A stretch of 64,000 nt of DNA from Thermococcus pacificus (GTDB lineage Archaea > Methanobacteriota_B > Thermococci > Thermococcales > Thermococcaceae): contig NZ_CP015102.1 of the NCBI RefSeq assembly GCF_002214485.1, forward strand, positions 1,721,674 to 1,785,673, written 5' to 3'. Every line of letters starts with the position of its first letter. Within the stretch, counting starts at the first letter, position 1. A program made the translations under genes and the position numbers. The notes under the pieces were generated by a model. The model had not been told where the DNA came from. It saw only the letters and a list, made by a program, of their open reading frames with translations, and did no database searches. Below, piece after piece: positions 43,904 to 54,969 of this stretch.

Positions 43904-43967
43904 GATAGTTGTTTGTCTGCTCACTCCTAAAGGGTTTCCGGTCAGGGGTGAGCAGAAGGGGAAGAAA

Positions 43968-44540
43968 TCAGAACTCTGGAATCCTTATCGGCGCCTGGAG
44001 TTCTTTCTCGTTCTTCTCAAGATTGGTGGCAAGCATGCGAATCCTGTCGCAACCCTTGATTTCCCTTATGAACTCCGCCACGCTCTTGGGCACAAGCTCC
44101 TCCCAAGGCTCGCCCTTTATCATTCTCCGCCTTATTTCCGTCGCTGAAAGGATGTCCTTCCTGAACATGGGCTGGACTATGACCTCATAGCCCTTCTCGC
44201 GGAAGAGCTGAGCAACCAGAGAGTTTCCAGTGAAGACGACGTCGAAGCGCGGAACCATGCTGACCACGTATGTGGCCCAGATGGCGTTGAAGTTTATGTC
44301 CGGGAGCGGAATGAGGTAGTAGCGTTTTTTGGTTAGTCCTGCCTCGTCCAAAGCCCTTATGAGCATCTCCATCCTCTCGCTCGTCGTGAAGGGATTCTTC
44401 AAGGTGTGGCTTGCCTGGGCGCTTCCGATGCCTATTATCACCTCATCGACCTGCGAGAAAACAAACTCAAGGGCCTTGATATGTCCGTTGTGCACCGGCT
44501 GGAAGCGGCCGACGAAGAGTCCACGTTTCAGTTTTGACAT
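43968..44540 (-). CDS. nadM: Nicotinamide-nucleotide adenylyltransferase (archaeal type)
   Basis: Makes NAD from NMN and ATP. The 190-aa protein has GLFVGRFQPVHNGHIKAL (HxGH nucleotidyltransferase motif), IIGIGSAQASHTLKNPFTTSERMEML, and DILSATEIRRRMIKGEPW (the ISxTxxR-like motif). A C-terminal extension of about 20 residues is slightly longer than usual. GGAGGTTAAGAACC precedes the ATG. Two 17-bp palindromes lie directly upstream, covering the predicted TATA box and start point, so repression by an unknown factor is likely. Confidence 0.94.
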   Translation of the reverse strand: MSKLKRGLFVGRFQPVHNGHIKALEFVFSQVDEVIIGIGSAQASHTLKNPFTTSERMEMLIRALDEAGLTKKRYYLIPLPDINFNAIWATYVVSMVPRFDVVFTGNSLVAQLFREKGYEVIVQPMFRKDILSATEIRRRMIKGEPWEELVPKSVAEFIREIKGCDRIRMLATNLEKNEKELQAPIRIPEF

Positions 44541-44554
44541 GGTTCTTAACCTCC

Positions 44555-47012
<2,458 letters not shown>

Positions 47013-47016
<4 letters not shown>

Positions 47017-47546
47017 TAGTCATCCTTCGTCTGGGACACAGACCCGAGAGGGACAAGAGGATAACAACGCACGTGGCTTTAACGGCGAGGGCATTCGGCG
47101 CGGATAAAATAATAATCGCCGCGGAGGAAGACGAGCACGTTAAGGAGAGCGTCGAAGACGTTGTTAGGCGCTGGGGCGGACCGTTCGGCATTGAGTTCAA
47201 CCCCAGCTGGAAGAAGATAATGCGTGAGTGGAAAGATAGTGGCGGAATCATCGCCCACCTGACGATGTACGGGATCCACATAGACGACGCCCTGCCTTCA
47301 ATAAGAGGGGAGCTGAAGGCAGGGAAAGACCTGATGATCGTAGTCGGGGCCGAGAAGGTTCCGAGGGAAGTCTACGAGATGGCCGACTACAACGTGGCCG
47401 TTGGAAACCAGCCCCACAGCGAGGTCGCTGCTTTGGCCGTCTTCCTTGACAGACTCCTCGAGGGGGAGGGCCTGAGAAAGGAGTTTGAGGGCGCCAAGCT
47501 CAAGATAATCCCACAGGAGAAGGGGAAGAAAGTGATAGAGCTTTGA
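47013..47546 (+). CDS. tRNA (cytidine56-2'-O)-methyltransferase (aTrm56)
   Basis: An archaeal SPOUT methyltransferase that 2'-O-methylates C56 of the tRNA T loop. The 177-aa protein has [48 protein letters not shown], and the knotted SAM site [43 protein letters not shown]. It overlaps the preceding gene by 4 nt and is followed 12 bp later by the phosphatidyltransferase, so all three form an operon. Confidence 0.95.
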
Positions 47547-47558
47547 CCGGTGGTTGGA

Positions 47559-48122
47559 ATGGTCCTCAACAACTACCGCGAGAACGTCAGGGGCTATTTA
47601 GAGGCCATCGTGAGGCCGCTGGCCAAAGCCGGGGTAACTCCGAACACGATAACTGTCCTGGGGCTGCTCATAAGCCTTGCCGGGGCGTACCTGTTCTACC
47701 TCGGCGAGCAGTTCTGGGCGGCTATAGTTCTGCTCATCGGCTCTCTCATCGATGCACTCGACGGAACTTTAGCGAGGATGACCGGAAAGACGAGCCGCTT
47801 CGGGGCGTTCCTCGATTCGACTTTTGACAGGATAAGCGACGGGGCGGTTCTCTTCGGCATAGCCCTTGGTGGTCTGGCAGACTGGAGAATAGCGTTCCTC
47901 ACGTTCATGGGTGCATACCTGGTGAGCTACGAACGCTGCAGGGCGGAGTTAGCTGGTTCAGGAAAGCTCGCCGTCGGAATAGCGGAAAGGGCCGAGCGTT
48001 TGTTGATCCTCATCGGCTTTGCACTGTTCGGCTACGTCGAATACGGTGTCTACCTCGTTGGAATACTCGCGTGGGTGACCGTCCTTCAGAGGATGTGGGC
48101 GGCTTACCAGAGGCTCAAATGA
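47559..48122 (+). CDS. CDP-alcohol phosphatidyltransferase (archaetidylinositol phosphate synthase-like)
   Basis: A 187-aa membrane enzyme that transfers a polar head group onto CDP-archaeol. The signature DALDGTLARMTGKTSRFGAFLDSTFDR (D-G-x2-A-R-x8-G-x3-D-x3-D) is complete, within about six membrane helices (PNTITVLGLLISLAGAYLFYLG). Archaeal homologues of this size are usually archaetidylinositol phosphate synthases; the acceptor is inferred. GGTGGTTGGA precedes ATG 47559; GTG 47550 lies inside that site. A candidate C/D sRNA begins just downstream. Confidence 0.9.
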   Translation: MVLNNYRENVRGYLEAIVRPLAKAGVTPNTITVLGLLISLAGAYLFYLGEQFWAAIVLLIGSLIDALDGTLARMTGKTSRFGAFLDSTFDRISDGAVLFGIALGGLADWRIAFLTFMGAYLVSYERCRAELAGSGKLAVGIAERAERLLILIGFALFGYVEYGVYLVGILAWVTVLQRMWAAYQRLK

Positions 48123-48137
48123 GAAAGAGGGAAAACC

Positions 48138-48202
48138 GGGGGATGACGAGAATTTCGCTAGGCGAGGCATAGCCGATGAAGAGCCCTGCCGTTGCGGACC
48201 CC
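48138..48202 (+). ncRNA. Candidate box C/D guide sRNA with a 23S rRNA match
   Basis: GGGGG (48138-48142), C box variant ATGACGA (48143-48149), 12-nt guide GAATTTCGCTAG, D' GCGA (48162-48165), C' ATGAAGA (48176-48182), 12-nt guide GCCCTGCCGTTG, D box CGGA (48195-48198), CCCC closing the terminal stem with GGGG. The D' guide pairs over 11 nt with UAGCGAAAUUC of the universally conserved 23S segment around E. coli U1939, predicting methylation at C1942. Boxes are non-canonical and the D'-C' spacer is long (10 nt). Confidence 0.6.
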
Positions 48203-48913
48203 TCATTTTTCCACTAAACCTTTCACGATCTCAACGACATCGCTCAGTTTAGAAACCACGAAGTCGCAGTTCCCCCAGAGCTCACGCTTTTTGCCATCCG
48301 AGTCAACGAGGACGCTGAGCATGCCGACGTTTCTGGCACCGACACAGTCCTTAGCCGGGTTGTCGCCGACGTAGATGGCCTCCTCAGGCTTAACTCCCGC
48401 CCTTTCCAGGGCCAGGATGAATGGCCTCTCGTGGGGCTTGTAGAAGCCTGCATCCTCGCTCGTCGTTATGCTGTCAAAGAGGTCGTAGATTCCAAGGGCC
48501 TTAAGGTGGGCCTCTATGTAGTCGTTGTCCGAGTCGGTGATTATTCCGACGTGCAGGCCCATGTCCTTTAACGCCTTTATCGTCCCCACTGCGTCGGGGA
48601 AAAGCTCCCCAAAGCGCTCGTGCATTGCTATGCTTATCTCCCAGAAGTTCTCTGGAACCTCAAAGCCGTGCCTCTCAGCGACTTTCTGCATGGCCTTTGT
48701 GTCAACCTCCCGGATTTTAACATAGGGCTTTCCGGCCAGCTCCTTGAAGAGCGCCGAGCTCTCCCCCTCGTACTCCTCCCAGATTTTGATGTAGTCCAGA
48801 TCTTCCCTGCCCGCTTCCCTGAGCACTTCCCTCACGATGTTCTGGTGGGTCACGTTTTCCCCGGCCTTCGTTATCAGCGTGCCGACGAAGTCTAAGAAGA
48901 CCGCCTTCAGCAT
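48203..48913 (-). CDS. HAD-superfamily hydrolase lacking the second Asp
   Basis: A 236-aa HAD hydrolase of the haloacid-dehalogenase/phosphatase subclass with a helical cap: motif I FLDFVGTLITKAG, motif II GIITDSDNDY, motif III FYKPHERPF, motif IV YVGDNPAKDCVGARNVGM. Motif I usually reads DxDGT; here the second Asp is Val, as in dehalogenases and some non-phosphatase members, so phosphatase activity is uncertain. It converges on the phosphatidyltransferase and its stop abuts the C/D sRNA. Confidence 0.88.
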   Translation of the reverse strand: MLKAVFLDFVGTLITKAGENVTHQNIVREVLREAGREDLDYIKIWEEYEGESSALFKELAGKPYVKIREVDTKAMQKVAERHGFEVPENFWEISIAMHERFGELFPDAVGTIKALKDMGLHVGIITDSDNDYIEAHLKALGIYDLFDSITTSEDAGFYKPHERPFILALERAGVKPEEAIYVGDNPAKDCVGARNVGMLSVLVDSDGKKRELWGNCDFVVSKLSDVVEIVKGLVEK

Positions 48914-49061
48914 TTACACCACCGGGATAAGTTTGCCGCAGACGTTAAAACCCTTCCCGGGCATAATGACAAAATTCTGCCGGAAACCTTTCGGAAATCT
49001 GCCGGTTTGATAGAAAAAGATTGGAAAAGCTTTTATCGTCCCAGGAGGCCTTAAGGACGAA

Positions 49062-49352
49062 GTGAAGGGGGTGAGGAAAATCGAGGCGATACTCCTCGTC
49101 TGGGGCGTCCGGGACGAGGTTTTAGAGAAGCTTCCCCTCGAGGGACACTGGCTCTACGGGGAGTACGACTTTATAGCGAAGATAGAACTCAGGGACGAGT
49201 TCGAAATGGAGCAGTTCGCGGAGGAGCTGAGGCACTTAATCCACGGAGGAACTTTCAAGCTCATGCCCATCGCCCTCTCGACCATTAAGAACGGAGTGGA
49301 AGGGAGCGAAACGGTCTCAATGCTCGAATCGCTCAAAGTTTCGGCCCCATGA
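49062..49352 (+). CDS. Lrp/AsnC ligand-binding-like single domain protein
   Basis: A 96-aa alpha/beta protein resembling the stand-alone ligand-binding (RAM) domain of Lrp regulators: KIEAILLVWGVRDEVLEKLPLEGHWLYGEYDFIAKIELRDEFEMEQFAEELRHLIHGGTFKLMPIALSTI. There is no HTH. The start is GTG 49062 with AAGGA 4 nt upstream; TATA CTTTTATC (about 49028-49035) predicts a very short leader. Its end overlaps the convergent ASCH gene by 20 nt. Role unknown. Confidence 0.7.
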   Translation: MKGVRKIEAILLVWGVRDEVLEKLPLEGHWLYGEYDFIAKIELRDEFEMEQFAEELRHLIHGGTFKLMPIALSTIKNGVEGSETVSMLESLKVSAP

Positions 49353-49902
49353 GGCCCCTCTTTTTCAGCTCTTCGTAGGCCCTCCTGAGGGCGCCCCTAA
49401 TTAGATACCTCTTGTTCATGCCGCCGAGTCTGTAAGCGGCCTTCCTCAGGCTTCCAGCCCTGAGGAAAAGCTCTATCAGCTTCCTGTCATCTTCCGGGAG
49501 GTCGAGGTGCTTTAATGCCATCTCCGCTATCTCTATAGGATTGTTCCCCTCGTAGGCGTAGTCGGAGCTCATGACGGGTTTATCAAAGCGCTCAGTGAGG
49601 CGGAATACAACAACGTGGGCCGGGGAGTCGTCGTTGACGTATTTGTAGTGGGTTTTGAGGGCATTTACAAGCTCCTCCCGGCTGGAAAAGCCGTCAAGGA
49701 ATGCATCCTCGTCGGTCAGCTCCCCAACCGTTTTGCTCTCGACCCTCTCTATCACTGCCTTCCCGAGGGCGTAGCCACCGGAGTGGATAAGAACAACGTC
49801 TCCTTCCTTCAGGTTGGGCCTCCTGCCGAGCCTCACCGTTGCCCTCTTCCTTCCTTTTAGTATCGCCTCAGCGTAGCGCCCGTCGAACTCGAGGTGGCGC
49901 AT
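49333..49902 (-). CDS. ASCH-domain protein with C-terminal helical domain
   Basis: A 189-aa protein: residues 1-105 form an ASCH (PUA-like) domain (RHLEFDGRYAEAILKGRKRATVRLGRRPNLKEGDVVLIHSGGYALGKAVIERVE), typically RNA-binding or an RNA-processing enzyme; residues about 120-189 are helical with EIAEMALKHLDLPEDDRKLIELFLRAGSLRKAAYRLGG, which reads like an HTH. ATG 49902 behind GGTGAT is preferred; ATG 49908 and GTG 49911 are alternatives. It lies 12 bp downstream of a second ASCH gene in the same operon. Confidence 0.85.
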   Translation of the reverse strand: MRHLEFDGRYAEAILKGRKRATVRLGRRPNLKEGDVVLIHSGGYALGKAVIERVESKTVGELTDEDAFLDGFSSREELVNALKTHYKYVNDDSPAHVVVFRLTERFDKPVMSSDYAYEGNNPIEIAEMALKHLDLPEDDRKLIELFLRAGSLRKAAYRLGGMNKRYLIRGALRRAYEELKKRGLMGPKL

Positions 49903-49914
49903 GACCATCACCGC

Positions 49915-50250
49915 TCACTTTTCTCCCACGAGCTTGAACCTTATCGCTATGACGCCGTAGCGGTTCTCCTTCCATTTGGGATACATGTTGTGGAACCTCT
50001 TCACCGCCCTCTCAAAGCTCGGTTCGTCCGGAAAGATTTTCTTTATCGGCTCCTCGCGGAGGACCTGGCGGAACGTCTCGTAGGGTTTAACGCCAGTAAC
50101 CACTGCGGGGACCTCGTCGTTGAAGATTATCTTGTCGCCGGGCTTTATCCCCTTCAGCTGCGGATAGGCGACCCTTACTTCAATCCTCTTCTCCCCCGAC
50201 TTTATGTAGTCGAGGTATTCATCGCGAACGCGAAGTCTGTAAACTCTCAT
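49915..50250 (-). CDS. ASCH-domain protein (single domain)
   Basis: A 111-aa ASCH protein: [65 protein letters not shown] and the C-terminal strand [20 protein letters not shown] matches the conserved substrate loop (GxKxxExR) of ASCH amidohydrolases such as the N4-acetylcytidine hydrolase group, although that activity is not established here. GTGGTGAAG precedes ATG 50250. First gene of a two-ASCH operon. Confidence 0.86.
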   Translation of the reverse strand: MRVYRLRVRDEYLDYIKSGEKRIEVRVAYPQLKGIKPGDKIIFNDEVPAVVTGVKPYETFRQVLREEPIKKIFPDEPSFERAVKRFHNMYPKWKENRYGVIAIRFKLVGEK

Positions 50251-50339
50251 CTTCACCACACCTCGATTTCTCGCCCCTCTTAAAAGGGTGATGGAAACTT
50301 TTAAATCCTTTAGCGTCGAAGTAAGGTCAGGTGTAAGAG

Positions 50340-50507
50340 ATGAGGAGAAGCGCCCAGGCTGCCATTGAGTACCTTTTCATGCTTGCGGCCGTGCTCGTTC
50401 TCGTGCTGATAGCGGCGAGGATAGTTCTCAACGGCGTCAAAAACATGAACGAGGCAATAGGGAACTACGTCGACCAGGTGAGGCAGGAGATACTCGAGGA
50501 CCTCTGA
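50340..50507 (+). CDS. Class III signal peptide (pilin-like) protein
   Basis: A 55-aa small secreted protein: [20 protein letters not shown], then [16 protein letters not shown] and a charged tail ending EILEDL. The basic start followed by QAAIEY and a hydrophobic stretch is the QxxxEY class III signal sequence of archaeal pilins, cleaved before the Gln. TATA CTTTTAAATCC (50298-50308) precedes it. The peptidase gene starts 9 bp after its stop, behind GAGGTGGAATC. It is likely a short pilin subunit or minor pilin. Confidence 0.85.
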   Translation: MRRSAQAAIEYLFMLAAVLVLVLIAARIVLNGVKNMNEAIGNYVDQVRQEILEDL

Positions 50508-50516
50508 GGTGGAATC

Positions 50517-51722
50517 ATGGGATACGCTCCCCTACTTCTGGGGCTGGTTATGGGAGCTATTACTTCATACACCGACCTGAAGACCGGTTTTATAGACGAT
50601 ATAAACGTCTTCCCGACCCTCGCGCTCATCGGAAAGCTGCGAGGATGGGAGGGCGAGGAGAGCGAGGGACTGCTCGATAAAATCCCTATCCCAGCGGTCG
50701 AGGTGGGAATCCTTTACTACCTCTACCTTGGGCTTAAGGAGGACAACACCCTTCTCGCGGTCTCCGGGCTGGTAGGCTTCGTCCTCGGCCTCATTCTCGG
50801 CCTCCTGCTGTACTACATCGGTGCCTGGGCCAGCGGTGACGTCCTCATCCTCGCGGGCTTCTCGGCCCTGCTTCCTTATCCCCCGGAGAACGCTTCCCTG
50901 GTTCCGCCGTACGCGGTCGGCTATCCCCTCTATCCCCTGACGATACTTCTCAACAGCCTCATCGCGATATTCCCTTTCATATTCCTCTACGCCTTCGGCG
51001 TTATACTCCTCAGAAGGCAGTTTGACGAGCTCAGGCGCATATTCACCGATGGGGCGAGGCTCACCGCCGAGGTCTCCCTGTGGATAATGGCAGCCCTCGG
51101 CTTCAGGCTGATTCTCTACGACTTTACCGGAGTGGCCATAGTGGGGATATGGTCGTGGCTCTTCACGATAGTGGTGATATACGTCCTCGGGAAGTTCAGG
51201 AAGGCTGGCGACGTAATCGGACTCGCGGTGCTTGCTTACCTCCTCTACACCGATCCCCTGCCGATGGCGAGGGCTTTCCTTAAGCTTCTGGCGATGCTCT
51301 ATCTCTTCAAGGTGTTCTTCTCCCTAGCCAGGTTCATGAGAACGGGTGTCCTCATGGAGGATGTGCCCGTTGAGGAGCTCGAGGAGTGGGACATACTCGG
51401 GGAGACGGTGTTCGAGAGGGAAGGGGAGGTCCTCAGGGACAGGAGCGACCTCTTCACCCGCATGAAGAACGCCGTAACTTCGGCCGACCCATCCCTCCTC
51501 AGACCGGACTACGGGAGGATAATAGCGTCCCCAACCGCGGAGGGCCTTAGGAGAGAGCAGATAGAGGAGCTCAGGAAGCTGGTCGAGGAGGGAAAACTCG
51601 AGAACCGCTTTTTGAGGAAAAAGTCCATGCCCTTCGCCCCGGCCCTCTTCCTCGGCTTCCTCATCAGCTACTTCTGGGGCGACATCTTCTGGTGGATTCA
51701 GGTGAAGATAGCGGGGATGTGA
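50517..51722 (+). CDS. Class III prepilin peptidase (EppA-like, A24 family)
   Basis: A 401-aa polytopic aspartic peptidase: the first catalytic Asp is in AITSYTDLKTGFIDD (D-x-K/R-x-x-x-I-D region) and the second in GAWASGDVLILAGF (the GD motif). There are eight or more hydrophobic helices, a cytosolic loop with EEWDILGETVFEREGEVL and a C-terminal membrane pair. The preceding 55-aa gene carries a matching class III signal. The length (401) is greater than short PibD/FlaK enzymes (about 230), like archaeal EppA-type proteins. Confidence 0.86.
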   Translation: MGYAPLLLGLVMGAITSYTDLKTGFIDDINVFPTLALIGKLRGWEGEESEGLLDKIPIPAVEVGILYYLYLGLKEDNTLLAVSGLVGFVLGLILGLLLYYIGAWASGDVLILAGFSALLPYPPENASLVPPYAVGYPLYPLTILLNSLIAIFPFIFLYAFGVILLRRQFDELRRIFTDGARLTAEVSLWIMAALGFRLILYDFTGVAIVGIWSWLFTIVVIYVLGKFRKAGDVIGLAVLAYLLYTDPLPMARAFLKLLAMLYLFKVFFSLARFMRTGVLMEDVPVEELEEWDILGETVFEREGEVLRDRSDLFTRMKNAVTSADPSLLRPDYGRIIASPTAEGLRREQIEELRKLVEEGKLENRFLRKKSMPFAPALFLGFLISYFWGDIFWWIQVKIAGM

Positions 51723-51757
51723 GTTAGGCTTTTAACCCCGCACCCCCAAACTCCATT

Positions 51758-51819
51758 CGCCGGCCCGGCGTCCGCCCACCCCGCGGAGGGGTGAAGCGGG
51801 GATTCCGGCCGGGCCGACA
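51758..51819 (+). ncRNA. H/ACA guide RNA (single hairpin with K-loop)
   Basis: Lower stem CGGCCCGG (51761-51768) pairs with CCGGGCCG (51809-51816). The upper stem CCCCGC (51779-51784) pairs with GCGGGG (51796-51801) and is capped by GGAGGGGTGAA, a K-loop-like sequence for L7Ae. The pocket strands are CGTCCGCCCA and ATTCCGG. ACA follows at 51817-51819, 15 nt after the upper stem, fitting the 14-16 nt rule. TATA CTTTTAACC (51729-51737) puts the 5' end at about 51758. The target site was not identified. Confidence 0.8.
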
Positions 51820-51878
51820 GGGGGATGACGAGCTTTTGCTTTGCTGAAGAGTGATGAGCACGCCCTTCCCCGACCCCT
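51820..51878 (+). ncRNA. Box C/D guide sRNA directly after the H/ACA RNA
   Basis: GGGG (51821-51824), C box ATGACGA (51825-51831), 12-nt guide GCTTTTGCTTTG, D' CTGA (51844-51847), 3-nt spacer, C' GTGATGA (51851-51857), 12-nt guide GCACGCCCTTCC, D box CCGA (51870-51873), CCCC (51874-51877) closing the stem. Spacing is ideal (12-3-12). Both C and D carry C at the normally U-U position. It follows the H/ACA ACA immediately, so one primary transcript probably yields both. Targets unknown. Confidence 0.8.
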
Positions 51879-52498
51879 CAGATCAGGCCGGCGATTATCT
51901 CCTTCACTTCCCTGAGGCTCTCGACGTTGTGGTCGCCCTCAACGCCCTCGTGCGGGTTTATCGCTATCGCAACGTCTGCCTCGCGAAACATGCTTATGTC
52001 GTTGTAGCCGTCACCAACTGCCACTGTAAGCTTGGGCTTCAACTCCTCTTTCAGCTCGCGCAGAATGACTCCCTTGCTCTTGAAGTCCACCAGCGGGTTC
52101 ACCTTTCCCGTAACGACTCCATTCTCGTCGAATATCAGCTCGTTGGCGTAGACGTAGTCAACCCCGAGCTCCCGCGCTATCCTCCCAGCGAGGCACATCA
52201 GACCGCTCGAGAGGATGGCTATTTTGAAGTCGTTTTTCCTAAGGAACTCGATGAGCTCCTCTGCGCCGTCCATGTACTCAACGGAATTAGCCCACTCAAG
52301 AATTTCATCCCGCGTGTGGCCCTTCCAGAGGGACGAATCTAACTCGGCCCACTTCACGTAGTCGATTTCTCCAGAGAAGAAGAGCTCGGCGTACTCCTTT
52401 CCCTTCTCCCACGTGCCGAACTTCTTGTGCAGCTCCACCCAGCTCGAGATGGATTTAACGAGCGTTCCCTCAAGGTCGAAAGCGATGAGCCTGACCAT
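51878..52498 (-). CDS. Phosphoserine phosphatase-like HAD hydrolase
   Basis: A 206-aa SerB-type HAD hydrolase: motif I IAFDLEGTLV (Glu in place of the usual second Asp, as in many archaeal members), a cap with WVELHKKFGTWEKGKEYAELF, motif II ILSSGLMCLAGRIA, motif III VDFKSKGVIL and motif IV VAVGDGYNDISMF. Phosphoserine is the likely substrate by family, but is not proven. ATG 52498 follows GGTGGTACC. Its stop touches the 3' end of the C/D sRNA, so the two converge. Confidence 0.87.
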   Translation of the reverse strand: MVRLIAFDLEGTLVKSISSWVELHKKFGTWEKGKEYAELFFSGEIDYVKWAELDSSLWKGHTRDEILEWANSVEYMDGAEELIEFLRKNDFKIAILSSGLMCLAGRIARELGVDYVYANELIFDENGVVTGKVNPLVDFKSKGVILRELKEELKPKLTVAVGDGYNDISMFREADVAIAINPHEGVEGDHNVESLREVKEIIAGLI

Positions 52499-52538
52499 GG
52501 TACCACCTTAAAGAAAGGCCGTCTGAGAGCTTAAAAGC

Positions 52539-53398
<860 letters not shown>

Positions 53399-53421
53399 CC
53401 GATACATACCTGCCGCGGAGG

Positions 53422-53431
53422 GTTTATAAAC
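53422..53431. promoter_or_regulatory. Palindromic TATA box shared by 5S rRNA and a divergent gene
   Basis: GTTTATAAAC is a perfect palindrome. Its centre lies about 28 bp from the 5' end of the 5S rRNA (minus) and about 27 bp from ATG 53454 (plus), the normal archaeal TATA distance in both directions. One TBP site could therefore serve both. Confidence 0.75.
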
Positions 53432-53453
53432 TTTACGGTCCATAGAACCGTCG

Positions 53454-54965
53454 ATGGAGAGGGAGATACTGGAGCTGTTGAGTCTGGAGCGGACGAGGGA
53501 GCCACTGAGCCCGGGTAGGCGGGTCAGGGAGTTCCAGAAAACCATCCAAACTCTAAAGAACGGGGAGGACGTTGAGCTAAAGGGATTTCTGCTCGCCAGA
53601 AAACCGCCCAACGCCCCAAGAGACGCAGTCTACTACCTCCTCTCACCGCTCCCGCCCTCAGAACTGGCAAGTCTCGGGGAAAACGACTTTCGGACGTACC
53701 TGGTCATAAGGGCGACCGAAGAAACACTGGTCTCCGGGGAAGTGAAGCCGGGAAACTACGTTCTGGTGAGGGGGATAATAGACGCCTACCCCTGGGGCAA
53801 CATGAGGGTGGTATACGCGAGTTCGATCGAGGGGATGGACTACCCGGACTACTGGAAGGACTACCAGGAGTTCGCCCTTAGCAAATCCGAGGTCGTTGAC
53901 CTCTTCGAGAGAACGGTCTATCTGCGCGACGACATGAGGAACGCCCTCATCTACTCGGTCTACGGTGTACCGTACATAATCGGGGAGAGCTGGGGAGAGG
54001 GTTTCGAGTTCACCGTGTTTAAATACCGGGACGATTCTGGACTCCTCGCACTCTGGAAGGCCTTCAAGTACTTCCACTCAAACCTCCCCTGGGAGGTCCG
54101 CCTGGGCAGTGAGCGGGTTATAGAGGTGGACGACCCGTTCCTGGGGATAGACTTCCGCCTTGGGAACCCGAACGCAAGCGACATGAGGTACTACACCCCC
54201 CTGACGAAGAGGGGGCTCGTCAAGCTCCCCAAAAAGGTCGCAGGGGACATCGTTAGCAAGCGGGCTATAGGGCTGCTCCCGAGGAACCTCGACGCTGATC
54301 CTCTCGACAGGATGGCGAGGCTTTCGGAGACGCCCTTCGTTCTCGTCCCCTCGGAGGAAAAGCCCTACTTTGAGGAAAACCGCGAGTTCCTCCAGCTCAT
54401 ACCCAACCTCCTCGTGACCGTCTTTATCCAGAGGGAAAAGCACAAGGCCCTCGACCGTGAGAAGACCCGCTTGCTTGAGGAGGAGCTCCTGCGGTGGCTC
54501 AAAGAATCGAGGGACGACTACGGAGATCCGTTCAGGGCGTTGACGGCACCGAGCGGACCAATGAACGTGAAGCTGAGAGCGGAGCTCGGAAAGAGAGTGT
54601 TCGGCTCGATAGTCAGGTTCAATGGCAGGGTCACGAAACGGGCGGCGAGGGAGGTCAAACTGATAAACGAGGCCATAGTAAACGACTGGATGGTCGTCCT
54701 CAAAGACCGCCCCAGAGAGATGATGAGGCTCCTGAGGGAGTACAGAGCCTACGTTCCGGGAACGCTCAAGGCCCAGAGGGCGCTGGAGATACTCCACGAC
54801 CTAGCTTCCGTGAGCCCCTCGGGTGAGGTCACGAAGGAGGAGTTCATCCGCGAGCTGGTCAAGGACGGCTTCCAGAGGGAGGATGCGCTGGAGATAACCG
54901 AGAAGTTTATAGCAACCGGCTACGTTTACGAGCCGTTCCCGGGAAAGATCAGACCCATACGGTGA
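53454..54965 (+). CDS. Unknown protein with MCM-like C-terminal winged helix
   Basis: A 503-aa soluble protein without a recognised name. The N-terminal part (about 45-130) has an OB-like strand pattern (DVELKGFLLARKPPNAPRDAVYYLLS, YVLVRGIIDAYPWGNMRVVYASSI). The C-terminus (about 440-503: LHDLASVSPSGEVTKEEFIRELVKDGFQREDALEITEKFIATGYVYEP) resembles the winged-helix tail of archaeal MCM proteins. No Walker A is visible, so it is not an active MCM. The ATG is leaderless by TATA distance. It is co-transcribed with RNase P component 4 and diverges from 5S rRNA. Confidence 0.75.
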   Translation: MEREILELLSLERTREPLSPGRRVREFQKTIQTLKNGEDVELKGFLLARKPPNAPRDAVYYLLSPLPPSELASLGENDFRTYLVIRATEETLVSGEVKPGNYVLVRGIIDAYPWGNMRVVYASSIEGMDYPDYWKDYQEFALSKSEVVDLFERTVYLRDDMRNALIYSVYGVPYIIGESWGEGFEFTVFKYRDDSGLLALWKAFKYFHSNLPWEVRLGSERVIEVDDPFLGIDFRLGNPNASDMRYYTPLTKRGLVKLPKKVAGDIVSKRAIGLLPRNLDADPLDRMARLSETPFVLVPSEEKPYFEENREFLQLIPNLLVTVFIQREKHKALDREKTRLLEEELLRWLKESRDDYGDPFRALTAPSGPMNVKLRAELGKRVFGSIVRFNGRVTKRAAREVKLINEAIVNDWMVVLKDRPREMMRLLREYRAYVPGTLKAQRALEILHDLASVSPSGEVTKEEFIRELVKDGFQREDALEITEKFIATGYVYEPFPGKIRPIR

Positions 54966-54969
54966 TACC

